A stretch of DNA of 64,000 nucleotides from CAZGUX01 sp964529305 (GTDB taxonomy: Bacteria; Acidobacteriota; Terriglobia; Bryobacterales; Bryobacteraceae): positions 1 to 64,000 of the forward strand of contig CAZGUX010000277.1 of assembly GCA_964529305.1 (NCBI GenBank), given 5' to 3'. The position numbers and the translations under genes were made by a program. This document shows positions 25,536 through 34,203 of this stretch, in pieces; positions within the stretch are counted from its first letter, which is position 1, and every line of letters starts with the position of its first letter. Under the pieces are notes generated by a model. That model was not told where the DNA came from, did not search any database, and saw nothing but the letters and a program-made list of their open reading frames with translations.

Positions 25536-25563
25536 TTGACCTCCGGTTCATCTGTGCTAGACT
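25536..25563 (+). promoter_or_regulatory. Probable dnaA promoter
   Basis: TTGACC (25536-25541) and TAGACT (25558-25563) are spaced 16 bp, in a locally AT-rich stretch. The leader to the dnaA ATG would be about 130 nt. No DnaA boxes are evident here; those lie downstream of dnaA. Confidence 0.5.
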
Positions 25564-25701
25564 TACGTTTCGGTCTTCGTAACGGAGAAGCTGAGAAGGA
25601 CCGCCCCTCAACTCCAGAGCGATAAATTAGCGACTGCATCGAAGGGCCTCTGCACGGTTCCCTACCATGGGTACCCGAGGTTCGTATTGTCTCTTCTATT
25701 C

Positions 25702-27012
25702 ATGAACGCCTGGGATCTGGTCAAGCGCCGCCTCGAAAACAAACTCAGCGAGGACAGCTTCCACAACTGGGTGAGTAAGACCTCGTTCAAGCGGTTGGAA
25801 GGGAATGTTCTTTGGGTGATGACCCCCAACGAGCAGACCAAACGCTGGATGGAAGAGGAGTACGGTGATCTGGTTCAACAGTGTTGCAGCACTTTGGAGT
25901 TGGGGATCGATCGCATCATTTACGAGGTGGGCAAGGTGGCTGCACCAATCAACAGAGAGGTCGAACAGACCCGGGATACTCCCTTCGAGTCGTTAAGCGG
26001 ACCGCTCAATCCGAAGTTCACATTTGACTCGTTCGTCGTCGGGTCGTGTAACCAATTGGCGCACGCCGCCGCGAAGGCGGTAGCCAGTTACCCGACCCGC
26101 AGCTACAATCCGCTGTTTATCTACGGCGGAACGGGCATGGGGAAGACCCATCTGATGCATGCCGTGGGCCGCTCGCTGCTCGAGAACTTCGCGGGCATGA
26201 AGATCATCTACACGTCGAGCGAGCGGTTCATGAACGAGATGATCAACTGCCTGCGCACGGATCGGATGAACCACTTCCACACGTTCTACCGCACGGCCGA
26301 TGTACTGCTCGTGGATGATGTACAGGTGCTGGGTGGGAAAGAACGAACGCAGGAAGAGTTCTTTCACACCTTCAACCAGCTTTACGAAAACCAGAAGCAG
26401 ATCGTGATCTCGAGCGATCAGGCGCCAAAGGAGATTCCCGGCCTGGTGGAGCGTTTGCGTTCAAGGTTCGAGTGGGGCCTGATGGTCGACATGCAACCGC
26501 CCGACCTCGAGACGAAGATGGCCATCCTCGACAAGAAGGCCGAGAGCGAAGGCGTGTCGCTGCCGGAGGAAGTCCGGACCTTCATAGCGACAAAGACCAA
26601 ATCGAATGTGCGCGAACTGGAAGGAGCGCTGGTCAAGCTGATCGCCTTGTCTTCGCTCACCGGGACCTCGATCAGTCTACCCATGGCTCAGCAGGTGCTG
26701 CGGCATCTGGTTCACTCGAGCGATCGCCGGATCACCATCGACTCGATTCAGAAAGCCGTGTCGGAGCAGTTTGGATTAAAGCCTGGGCAGTTGAAAGAGA
26801 AGAGCAACACGCGGGCGATCGCCTACCCGCGCCAGATTGCAATGTACCTGGTGAAGGAGTTGACCCACGCGTCGTTGCCGGAGATCGGCCGCGCCTTTGG
26901 CGGCAAGCACCACACTACGGTCATCCATTCCGTGCAGAAAATTGAGTCGACACGGCAAAAGGATCCGGAATTGAACAGATTGATCCACAAGCTAATCGAT
27001 ACATTGCAATGA
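25702..27012 (+). CDS. dnaA: Chromosomal replication initiator protein DnaA
   Basis: 436 residues from the ATG at 25702 (MNAWDLVKRRL). A TTG five codons upstream (25687) has a better-placed GAGG (25677-25680), so the start is uncertain by five residues. Domain I is at about 1-75; the AAA+ domain has Walker A GGTGMGKTH near residue 142 and Walker B LLVDDVQVL. Domain IV ends with the DnaA-box-binding signature GGKHHTTVIHSV (near residue 400). DnaA-ATP binds oriC and melts it. Followed by dnaN and gyrB, the conserved origin gene order. Confidence 0.97.
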   Translation: MNAWDLVKRRLENKLSEDSFHNWVSKTSFKRLEGNVLWVMTPNEQTKRWMEEEYGDLVQQCCSTLELGIDRIIYEVGKVAAPINREVEQTRDTPFESLSGPLNPKFTFDSFVVGSCNQLAHAAAKAVASYPTRSYNPLFIYGGTGMGKTHLMHAVGRSLLENFAGMKIIYTSSERFMNEMINCLRTDRMNHFHTFYRTADVLLVDDVQVLGGKERTQEEFFHTFNQLYENQKQIVISSDQAPKEIPGLVERLRSRFEWGLMVDMQPPDLETKMAILDKKAESEGVSLPEEVRTFIATKTKSNVRELEGALVKLIALSSLTGTSISLPMAQQVLRHLVHSSDRRITIDSIQKAVSEQFGLKPGQLKEKSNTRAIAYPRQIAMYLVKELTHASLPEIGRAFGGKHHTTVIHSVQKIESTRQKDPELNRLIHKLIDTLQ

Positions 27013-27250
27013 GGTTAGGTATGTTTTCCACATACCTGGTCACAGGGCGCTGTGGAAGGACCTGCAAAACGGAATCCCAGGCTGGTTCTTCCTGAACCGT
27101 CCGCAGCGGAATCCACCGGAAGCGATGCCGGAACGCCCAAAGTTTTGTATAATTTAGAGAGTAATCCACATTTTCACAAGCCCTATGAATACGGTTCTTC
27201 TGTAAGTCTCTGACTAACCATAGGAACAATCAGATCAGGAGCAGCGGGCA
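27013..27250 (+). other. dnaA-dnaN intergenic region, candidate oriC elements
   Basis: 238 bp holding two sites one mismatch from the DnaA box TTATCCACA: TTTTCCACA at 27024-27032, framed by a GGTATG...CATACC inverted repeat (27018-27036), and TAATCCACA at 27162-27170. The second half is AT-rich and contains TATAAT at 27148-27153, which may be the dnaN -10 although no good -35 pairs with it. Position, boxes and AT-richness make this the best origin candidate in the window. The number of boxes is low for a full bacterial oriC, so part of the origin may lie elsewhere. Confidence 0.5.
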
Positions 27251-28366
27251 ATGGAATTCACGGTTAGCAAATCAGACCTTGTACGTGAGCTTGGGCTATC
27301 GCAGGGTGTTGTCGAAAAGAAGACGACCATCCCGATTCTGTCGAACGTGTTGTTCGAGGCGAAAGAGGGACATGTCGCATTGACCGCCACGGACCTGGAA
27401 CTGGGAATCCGCTGTTCGTGCCCTGCAAAGATCAGGAAGGAAGGCGCGGGGACGATTCCGGCCAAACGGCTGCTCGACTACGTTCGGCTGCTGCCGGAGT
27501 CCGAGATCACGCTGAAGTTCCTGGAGAACCACTGGGTCCAGATCACCTGCGGGCGCTCGCGGACCAAGATGGCGGGGATGTCGCGGGAGAGCTTTCCGGA
27601 GTTGCCGCAAATGCCTTCGCCGATGGCGGAGGTTCCGGCCTCGCTGCTGTCATCGATGATCTCGAAGACCATTTTTGCAATCTCCGCGGAAGAATCCAGA
27701 TTCACGCTGAACGGCGCCTTGCTTCTGCTCCGCCAGGAGACGGCGGCCATGGTCTCGACCGACGGACATCGCCTGGCCTATGTCGAGACGGGAATCGAGG
27801 CGGGAACTTCCGCCGCGAACGTGCGCGTCCTGGTTCCGAAGAAGGCGATGACGGAGATTCTGCGCTTGTCGTCGGAGACCGGTGAGGGGGGACGGCTGAT
27901 CATCGCGGGCGACGACAATCACTTGTTCTTCCGGTTCGGTGACCGCCTTTTGATTACACGCAAGCTGACCGGGAACTTTCCCGACTACGAGCGTGTGTTG
28001 CCCAAGGACAATCAGTTCACGGCCACGCTGCAGAAGGAAGACATCAAGTCGGCCGTCGAGCGCGTTGCGCAGTTTGCCGATGAGCGATCGCGAGCCATCC
28101 GGCTGCAATTCACCGAGGGCGAAGTGAAGGTGTTCACGTCATCGGTCGAGACCGGTGAGAGCGAAGAAAGCGTCCCCAGCGTGTACACCGGCCCGGAAGT
28201 CGATATTGGTTTTAATGCACAGTACCTGCTGGACTTCTTCCGGGCAGTCCCCTCGTCGGAGATCGCGTTCCGATTGAAGGATCAGCGTAGCGCCGGTGAG
28301 TTGGTTCCCGCGGGCGAACCTGGTCCGTTTACGTATCGCTATGTTGTGATGCCGATGCGCATCTGA
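27251..28366 (+). CDS. dnaN: DNA polymerase III beta subunit (sliding clamp)
   Basis: 371 residues, the normal clamp length, starting MEFTVSKSDLVRELGLSQGVVEKKTTIPILSNVL, the standard clamp N-terminus. Three repeated clamp domains of about 120 residues each follow, with TDGHRLAYVE at the end of domain II and FTYRYVVMPMRI, the classic clamp C-terminus. The dimer encircles DNA and tethers polymerase III. Start ATG at 27251. The gyrB start is 18 bp downstream of its stop, so the two are probably co-transcribed. Confidence 0.97.
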   Translation: MEFTVSKSDLVRELGLSQGVVEKKTTIPILSNVLFEAKEGHVALTATDLELGIRCSCPAKIRKEGAGTIPAKRLLDYVRLLPESEITLKFLENHWVQITCGRSRTKMAGMSRESFPELPQMPSPMAEVPASLLSSMISKTIFAISAEESRFTLNGALLLLRQETAAMVSTDGHRLAYVETGIEAGTSAANVRVLVPKKAMTEILRLSSETGEGGRLIIAGDDNHLFFRFGDRLLITRKLTGNFPDYERVLPKDNQFTATLQKEDIKSAVERVAQFADERSRAIRLQFTEGEVKVFTSSVETGESEESVPSVYTGPEVDIGFNAQYLLDFFRAVPSSEIAFRLKDQRSAGELVPAGEPGPFTYRYVVMPMRI

Positions 28367-28383
28367 ATTGTAGTTGCTCTCCT

Positions 28384-30816
28384 ATGGCCAACGAAGGAAA
28401 CATTCCGGAAGTTTACGATTCCAGTAGCATCAAGGTTTTGGAGGGGTTGGAAGCCGTCCGGCTTCGCCCCGCCATGTATATCGGTTCCACGGGCGAGATG
28501 GGGTTGCACCACCTGGTGTACGAAGTGGTCGACAATTCCGTGGATGAGGCGCTCGCTGGCTTCTGCACGGAGATCACCGCGACGATCCATATCGACAACT
28601 CGCTGACCGTGATCGATAACGGCCGGGGAATTCCCGTGGACATCAAGGAGGAGTTCGGCATCTCGGCGGCGGAAGTCGTCATGACGAAACTCCATGCCGG
28701 GGGCAAGTTCGACTCCAAAACCTACAAGGTCTCGGGAGGATTGCACGGCGTCGGCGTGAGTTGCGTCAACGCGCTTTCCGAGCGGCTGGAACTCGAGATC
28801 TGGCGCGCCGGCGCGACCTGGCAGCAGGAGTATGAGCGCGGGATTCCCAAAGGACCGCTCACCAAAGTTGGAAAAGCAGGCCGGCGGACCGGGACCAAAG
28901 TCACCTTCAAGCCGGACCCGACCATCATGGATGCCACGGTGTTCAACTTCGACACCCTGGCGCAGCGTCTGCGGGAACTGGCGTTTCTGAACAAAGGCCT
29001 GAAGATCGTCCTCACCGACGAGCGGGTGGATCCCATCCGCAAGCACGAGTTCCTGTACGAGGGCGGCATCGCGGAGTTCATCAGGCATCTGAATCGCGGT
29101 AAGACCGTTCTGCACGACAAGCCCATCCACTTCGAGGCTACGAAGGATCTGCCGAACGGAGGCGCCCTCACCATGGAAGTCGCGCTTCAGTACAACGACG
29201 GCTACTCGGAGAATGTCTTCAGCTTCGCCAACAACATCAACACGGTGGATGGCGGCACGCACCTGACCGGGTTCCGCAGCGCCCTGACCCGGACCATCAA
29301 CGCCTTCGGGCAGCAGTCGGGCATCATCAAGGACGCCAAGGAGAACCTCACCGGCGACGACGTGCGTGAGGGCCTGACCGCGGTCGTCAGCGTCAAGATC
29401 CCGCAGCCGCAGTTCGAAGGACAGACCAAGGGAAAACTGAACAGCGACATCAGCGGGATCGTGACGCAATTCGTCAACGAATTCCTGGGCGAGTATTTCG
29501 AGAAGAACTCGACCGTCATGCGGCGGATTGTGTCGAAGGCGATCGATGCGGCCCGGGCCCGCGAAGCGGCGCGCAAGGCTCGCGATCTGACCCGCCGGAA
29601 GGGCGCGCTCGACTCGGGTGGGCTGCCCGGAAAGCTGGCCGATTGCCAGGAGAAGGACCCGGAACGCTGCGAGGTGTTCCTCGTCGAGGGCGAGTCGGCC
29701 GGCGGCACGGCCAAGCAGGGCCGCGACCGGAGATTCCAGGCCATTCTTCCGCTGAAGGGGAAGATCCTGAACGTGGAGAAGGCCCGCTACGACAAGATGT
29801 TGGGCCACGAGGAAATCCGGGCCATGATCACCGCGCTCGGCACAGGGATCGGCAAAGACGACTTCGATATCTCCAGGCTTCGCTACAACAAGGTCATCAT
29901 CATGACCGACGCGGATGTGGATGGCTCCCACATCCGGACGTTGCTGCTGACATTCTTCTTCCGCCACATGCAGGAGTTGATCCTGCGCGGGCACATCTTC
30001 ATCGCGCAACCGCCGCTCTACCGCATCAAAAAGGGCAAGAGCGAGAAGTACATCAAGGACGAGAAGGAATTCGTACGCGAGATCATGCGGCGCGCCACGG
30101 ACAACCTGGCGCTTGAAATCGGCGGCGCGAACGGTTCGGCGATGCTGAAGATCGAGGACAAAGAGCTGCGCAACTTCCTGATGAATCTCGACGAGTACGA
30201 GCAGATCTTCCAGAAGGTGGAACGGCGGATGCGCGTGCGGCGCGTGGTGGAAGCGCTGGCCAGGCTCGAATTCAAGCTCGACACCCGCACGGATTTTGCC
30301 GAGCGCGGAAACCTGGATGCTGTCGCCGCCGAGTTGAGGAAGAGCAATGTCCCGGTCGACGTGAAGCCGGACGAGGAGCATTCGGCGTGGATGCTGACGT
30401 TCCAGGACGCGACCCAGGCGGAGCGCCGGGTGAACGTGGAACTGGCGGCATCGCCCGAGTATCGCCGCCTGCGGGCGCTGTCACGGGACGTTGCCCGCTA
30501 CAATCAGCCGCCCTTCACCGTGGTGAAGCAGACGGCGCGCGATACGTTGAACAACTGGTCCGAACTGCTCGAGCACATCAAGACCGAAGGCAAGCGGGAC
30601 GCGACCGTACAGCGTTACAAGGGCCTTGGCGAGATGAACGCGGAGCAGTTGGCGGAGACGACGATGAACCCGGCGAAGCGCACTTTGCTGCGGGTCCGGC
30701 TTGAGGACGCGGTAGAGAGCGAAGAAATCTTCTCCACGCTCATGGGTGAAGACGTCGAAAGCCGCCGGAAGTTCATCGAAGAGAACGCGCTCGAAGTGAA
30801 GAATCTCGACATCTAA
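28384..30816 (+). CDS. gyrB: DNA gyrase subunit B
   Basis: 810 residues. The GHKL ATPase domain has LRPAMYIGSTGE and VVDNSVDEALAG; the TOPRIM domain has EGESAGG from residue 435 and DADVDGSHIRTLL from 509; the C-terminal PQRFKGLGEMN-type motif appears as VQRYKGLGEMNAEQLAETTMNP. With GyrA (not in the window) it forms the A2B2 enzyme that introduces negative supercoils using ATP. The length matches Gram-negative GyrB including the region between TOPRIM and C-terminus. A 680-codon antisense frame is a shadow. Confidence 0.98.
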   Translation: MANEGNIPEVYDSSSIKVLEGLEAVRLRPAMYIGSTGEMGLHHLVYEVVDNSVDEALAGFCTEITATIHIDNSLTVIDNGRGIPVDIKEEFGISAAEVVMTKLHAGGKFDSKTYKVSGGLHGVGVSCVNALSERLELEIWRAGATWQQEYERGIPKGPLTKVGKAGRRTGTKVTFKPDPTIMDATVFNFDTLAQRLRELAFLNKGLKIVLTDERVDPIRKHEFLYEGGIAEFIRHLNRGKTVLHDKPIHFEATKDLPNGGALTMEVALQYNDGYSENVFSFANNINTVDGGTHLTGFRSALTRTINAFGQQSGIIKDAKENLTGDDVREGLTAVVSVKIPQPQFEGQTKGKLNSDISGIVTQFVNEFLGEYFEKNSTVMRRIVSKAIDAARAREAARKARDLTRRKGALDSGGLPGKLADCQEKDPERCEVFLVEGESAGGTAKQGRDRRFQAILPLKGKILNVEKARYDKMLGHEEIRAMITALGTGIGKDDFDISRLRYNKVIIMTDADVDGSHIRTLLLTFFFRHMQELILRGHIFIAQPPLYRIKKGKSEKYIKDEKEFVREIMRRATDNLALEIGGANGSAMLKIEDKELRNFLMNLDEYEQIFQKVERRMRVRRVVEALARLEFKLDTRTDFAERGNLDAVAAELRKSNVPVDVKPDEEHSAWMLTFQDATQAERRVNVELAASPEYRRLRALSRDVARYNQPPFTVVKQTARDTLNNWSELLEHIKTEGKRDATVQRYKGLGEMNAEQLAETTMNPAKRTLLRVRLEDAVESEEIFSTLMGEDVESRRKFIEENALEVKNLDI

Positions 30817-30860
30817 GCGCAGTCCCCGCCGTTACGCGCGCGGTTCGCCGCGAGAAGCCG

Positions 30861-30892
30861 TGAAAAATTTGGGGCGGTCACCCCGTTTCACG
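30861..30892 (+). repeat. Solo copy of the 'GGGGCGGTCACCCCGTTTC' repeat
   Basis: TGAAAAATTTGGGGCGGTCA followed by CCCCGTTTCAC resembles both arms of the inverted pair at 34066-34166. It lies between gyrB and the truncated transposase and may mark an insertion or rearrangement boundary. Confidence 0.55.
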
Positions 30893-30923
30893 ACCACAAC
30901 TCGTTGATTCTCCGGCAACCGAC

Positions 30924-31553
30924 GTGGAAGCAGAAGTGTGGGCATTCGTCCAGATCAAAGAAGGCCATCGGACAGAGGACCACGACGAGTCACTTGGCGA
31001 TTGCTATACCTGGGTCGCGATTGAGCGGAACTCAAAACTGGTACTGGCGTCCGTCACCGGCAAGCGGTCGGCCGAGAACGCGATGGAATTGATGCGCAAG
31101 GTTCGCCGCGCCACTTCGCCTGACGTGCGGTTTCAGTTGACGACGGACGGCTTCCCGGCCTACCCCGCTGCCGTTGACGAGATGCTCGGGGATCGCTGCG
31201 ATTACGCCCAACTGATCAAAGTGTACCGAGCCCCGCGCGAGGGCGAACAACGCTACTCGCCTGCGAAGATTTCGGAGGTGGTCCCAATCGCGGTGTTTGG
31301 AAACCCCGATCCCGAGCGCATCTGCACGTCAATCGTGGAGCGCCAGAACCTCACGATGCGGACGCAGATTCGCAGGCTCACCCGCCTGACGAACGCCTTC
31401 AGCAAGAAGTTGGAGAACCACCAAGCGGCCATCGCGCTCCACTTGGCGTACTACAACTTTTGCCGGATTCACGGGAGCCTTCGGGTGACGCCTGCGATGG
31501 AAGCGGGGGTCACGACTCGCGTGTGGACGATTGGCGATCTACTAACCGCTTGA
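30924..31553 (+). pseudogene. IS1-like transposase, N-terminally truncated
   Basis: 209 codons beginning near EAEVWAFVQIKEGHRT, which is internal in full-length IS1-like DDE transposases. A DNA-binding N-terminus of roughly 80 residues is missing. The rest is well kept: GDCYTWVAIERNSKLVLASVTGKRSAENAM, FQLTTDGFPAYPAAVD (catalytic aspartate region), TSIVERQNLTMRTQIRRLTRLTNAFSKK (catalytic glutamate in VERQN) and YNFCRIHGSLRVTPAM. Upstream the frame stays open only into an unrelated repeat. No intact terminal inverted repeats were found. Probably an inactive remnant at the edge of the accessory stretch 30.8-33.0 kb. Confidence 0.8.
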
Positions 31554-31772
31554 CGCCGAAACATTTCCTCACTATTCTGTTTAAGCGCTTTGCACTATGC
31601 CTTTACGGAGACTCGAAGGTCGACGCGCGATGGCGATTTCGCCCCTCCTCCACTCCCGCGAGTCATTCAGCCACTGTGATATAAAGACTGGGTGCAAAAA
31701 TGCCGATCCAGGTGGCATGGGGCAGCCGCCCGGATCCGGTCCAAGTTCTGCTTCTCGCTGAAAAATTAGCAC

Positions 31773-32192
31773 ATGTCAACAACTCCACGACGAAAACTTG
31801 GCGGGCATGGCGCTCCCGCTCCAGCAGATACGGTCAAGACGCTCGCAAGGGTCAAAGTCGTCGAGGAAATTGGCAAGGTTGTCCGAACAGCGATTGTTGT
31901 CGGCGGCGCAGTGGCAATAGCTTTCTACACTCGGTTGGGAATCAGCGATCTCGCCGGCAGAACCACGGCGGCGGATATCGGGGTGCGCTTCCTTGGTACA
32001 ATTAGCATTAGCGAAGGGCTGGCCTATGCCATTGCTGTGGTCTGCGTCGGCGTCGCGTACCAGAAAGGTCGAACCAATCAAGGCTTGTCGAAAAGGTTGG
32101 GTCGGCTCTCTCGCCTTGAACAGTCCATTGACCCCAATCGAAGTTCAAGTCATCTTACCGATACAGGTAGTCCGCGCGAGGAGGACAAATGA
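31773..32192 (+). CDS. Small membrane protein, first of an unrecognised two-gene cassette
   Basis: 139 residues, not recognised. A basic N-terminus (MSTTPRRKLGG) precedes two predicted membrane segments, about 41-53 (IVVGGAVAIAFYT, marginal) and 84-96 (AYAIAVVCVGVAY), and a hydrophilic, charged tail ending SPREEDK. No strong Shine-Dalgarno precedes the ATG. The last 4 bp overlap the next start, so the pair is translationally coupled. It sits between a transposase remnant and argF in a region visibly less GC-rich than its surroundings, consistent with acquisition. Function unknown. Confidence 0.6.
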   Translation: MSTTPRRKLGGHGAPAPADTVKTLARVKVVEEIGKVVRTAIVVGGAVAIAFYTRLGISDLAGRTTAADIGVRFLGTISISEGLAYAIAVVCVGVAYQKGRTNQGLSKRLGRLSRLEQSIDPNRSSSHLTDTGSPREEDK

Positions 32193-32809
32193 CATCTTTG
32201 GATGTAGCGATTAGCGTGCTTCACGTCGGAGTCAATGCCATGATCCTCTGGGTCTCTTGGCATTGGTTGTGGCGAAGGTCTTGTCAGGAGCGACTTCGCC
32301 AAGACTTGTTTGACGTGCGGGATGAGTTGTTTGACTACGCTCGCAGCGGAAAGATCGACTTTTCAGATGACGCCTATGTAATGCTCCGGAGCAGCATTAA
32401 CAGCATGATCCGGTTCTCGCATTTGATCAGCGCCACTAGGCTTTTCGTCTTCATCTGCTGTAAGCGTTTTGTGGGCGACGCCCCTCAAAAACATGCTCAA
32501 AAGAAACTCAAAGCTGCATTCGCGGAAGTGGACCCCGGTACCCGCCTTGTCTTGGAAGGGGTGCACGCTAAGATGTACAAGCGGGTCGCGGCCCACGTCA
32601 TCCGGGTCTCGCCCCACATAATTCCACTTAGCCCCTTTTTTGTGCTTCTCGATGGGGCGCTCTCAGTGGCCCCAAAGGAGCCCAAGTGCGCAAACCCGAC
32701 TATCGACAAAGCAGCACTCGCGTTGATCGAATCTCAAGCCATCGAAGCATTTAGGGCCGAGGCGTACAAGCGCCGAGCGACCCCAGAGCTCATTTCTGCC
32801 GCGTCCTGA
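32189..32809 (+). CDS. Membrane-anchored protein, second of an unrecognised two-gene cassette
   Basis: 206 residues, not recognised. One clear N-terminal membrane segment (about 5-27, DVAISVLHVGVNAMILWVSWHWL) is followed by a cytoplasmic-looking helical region rich in Arg/Lys/Asp (RRSCQERLRQDLFDVRDELFDYARSG). A moderately hydrophobic stretch (about 135-155) comes before a helical C-terminus. The ATG overlaps the upstream stop (ATGA) and has AGGAGG at 32179-32184, so initiation here should be efficient. The tight coupling and shared membrane location suggest the two products form a complex. Confidence 0.62.
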   Translation: MTSLDVAISVLHVGVNAMILWVSWHWLWRRSCQERLRQDLFDVRDELFDYARSGKIDFSDDAYVMLRSSINSMIRFSHLISATRLFVFICCKRFVGDAPQKHAQKKLKAAFAEVDPGTRLVLEGVHAKMYKRVAAHVIRVSPHIIPLSPFFVLLDGALSVAPKEPKCANPTIDKAALALIESQAIEAFRAEAYKRRATPELISAAS

Positions 32810-32961
32810 TCCCCCCCTTGGCGACCGGCGGTGGCAGCCGTTGAGGAAGTCCTGGACGTGAAACTGATCGACCAACACAAAAAACCATTGACAGATCGCG
32901 CGAATGCTGGATGGCCCTACCCAACCCACTGATTCTAAACGCTGAATAAACACTCGGAAGC

Positions 32962-32984
32962 TGCACGCACCCCCGGACACTACC
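32962..32984 (+). repeat. 23-bp dispersed repeat, copy B
   Basis: Identical over 23 bases to the reverse complement of 19024-19046; starts TGCACGCACCCCCGG. It is followed by a related GC-rich stretch (CCCCGGCAAGGGTCCGG). Located between the membrane cassette and the argF control region. Confidence 0.7.
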
Positions 32985-33019
32985 CCCGGCAAGGGTCCGG
33001 TTGACGCACCCGACAGGAA

Positions 33020-33053
33020 TGTGTAATTATTCACTGTGGTGAATAATCATTCA
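33020..33053 (+). promoter_or_regulatory. Double ARG box (ArgR operator) before argF
   Basis: The promoter-distal box TGAATAATCATTCA (33040-33053) is a near-perfect match to the ArgR half-site arrangement TGAAT-N4-ATTCA. A weaker box TGTGTAATTATTCA (33020-33033) lies 20 bp upstream, centre to centre, about two helical turns, the usual spacing for an ArgR hexamer. TTGACG at 33001-33006 with TAATTA at 33024-33029 is a possible promoter that the boxes would cover. Repression by arginine-loaded ArgR (encoded at 35825) is the natural reading. Confidence 0.8.
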
Positions 33054-33069
33054 CAGGAGGAGCCGTCCC

Positions 33070-34014
33070 GTGCCTGCCGTTCTCTCCCCTGACCAGATTC
33101 TGCGGATGAACGCCCCGGATTTCACCTGCGACCTCGACCTGCTGGACGACGAGGTCTACAAGTTGCTCGACCTGACCGCCGAGATGAAGCAGGGACCCAC
33201 CCGCTATGCCCAGGCCCTGACCGGCAAATCCGCCGCGCTGCTGTTCGAGAAGCCCTCCCTCCGCACCAAGCTCACCTTTGAACTGGCGATGAAACAACTG
33301 GGCGGCGACACCGTGTCGAGCGACGGCATCATCGGGTCCCGCGAGCCGCTGAAAGACGTGGCGCGCAATCTCGACCGCTGGGTGAACGGCATCGTGGCCC
33401 GGACGTTTTCGCAGACGACGGTCGACGACCTGGCCCGCTGGTCGTCGGTGCCGGTGATCAACGCTCTCACGGACCGGTATCACCCCTGCCAGGCTCTGGC
33501 CGATGTCTTTACCATGACGGAACAGTTCGGAGAGGTCCGGGGCCGGAACCTGGCTTACGTGGGCGACGGCAACAATGTGGCGCACTCGCTGATGTTGACC
33601 GCGTCGCGGCTGGGGATGAACGTCAGCGTGGCGACGCCGAAGGGATATTCGCCGGATCCGGACATCACCTCGCGGGCGATGAGCGCGGCCGCGGTGGCCG
33701 GCGGCCGCCTGGTGGTCACTCATGACGCGGCGGCTGCGGTTCGCGGCGCGGATGTGGTCTACACCGATGTGTGGGCCAGCATGGGGCAGGAGGCCGAAGC
33801 CGAAACACGCCGTCATCATTTCCAGCCCTACCAGATCAACGAGAGCCTGTTCGCGCTCGCCAGGCCGGACGCGATCTTTCTTCATTGCCTACCCGCCAAG
33901 CGAGGCGAGGAGGTGACGGACGCCGTGATCGAGTCGCCGAATTCCCGCGTGTTCGACCAGGCGGAGAACCGGCTGCACACGCAAAAGGCGCTGTTGCTGA
34001 TGCTGCTCGGCTAA
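33070..34014 (+). CDS. argF: Ornithine carbamoyltransferase
   Basis: 314 residues from the GTG at 33070, set by AGGAGG at 33055-33060. The carbamoyl phosphate loop reads FEKPSLRTK (59-67, in place of the commoner STRTR), HPCQ is at 138-141 and the ornithine-side HCLPAKRG at 272-279. It transfers carbamoyl phosphate to ornithine, giving citrulline in arginine synthesis. The leucine in HCLPAKRG and the SLRTK variant should be checked, because acetylornithine and succinylornithine carbamoyltransferases differ in these loops; I favour the ordinary enzyme. It is controlled by the ARG boxes immediately upstream. Confidence 0.88.
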   Translation: MPAVLSPDQILRMNAPDFTCDLDLLDDEVYKLLDLTAEMKQGPTRYAQALTGKSAALLFEKPSLRTKLTFELAMKQLGGDTVSSDGIIGSREPLKDVARNLDRWVNGIVARTFSQTTVDDLARWSSVPVINALTDRYHPCQALADVFTMTEQFGEVRGRNLAYVGDGNNVAHSLMLTASRLGMNVSVATPKGYSPDPDITSRAMSAAAVAGGRLVVTHDAAAAVRGADVVYTDVWASMGQEAEAETRRHHFQPYQINESLFALARPDAIFLHCLPAKRGEEVTDAVIESPNSRVFDQAENRLHTQKALLLMLLG

Positions 34015-34065
34015 CGCCACATTGCGTGCCGCGATCACAGATGCGAGCCGCGTCGGTAGTGGGCT

Positions 34066-34166
34066 GTGAAAAAACGGGACAGCCACCCCGTTTCCCGAGC
34101 AAGGCTTTTGAGGAGAACCAACGATTTGTGGCCGGGAAACGGGGCGACCGTCCCCCAATTTTTTTA
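34066..34166. repeat. MITE/REP-like element with imperfect inverted arms
   Basis: About 100 bp between argF and argH. The left arm (34066-34097, GAAAAAACGGGACAGCCACC then CCGTTTCCCG) and right arm (34132-34166, GGGAAACGGGGCGACCGTCC then CCCAATTTTTTT) are imperfect inverted copies around about 35 bp. The solo copy at 30861 is related. The right arm followed by a T-run could terminate the argF transcript. Confidence 0.6.
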
Positions 34167-34203
34167 TGACCGATCTCCAACTACCACCCGGAGCCTCGCC
34201 ACG

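Noticed and set aside
28339..30381. 680-codon minus-strand open frame
   Set aside because: Antisense to gyrB, which is unmistakable; the antisense product has no family features.
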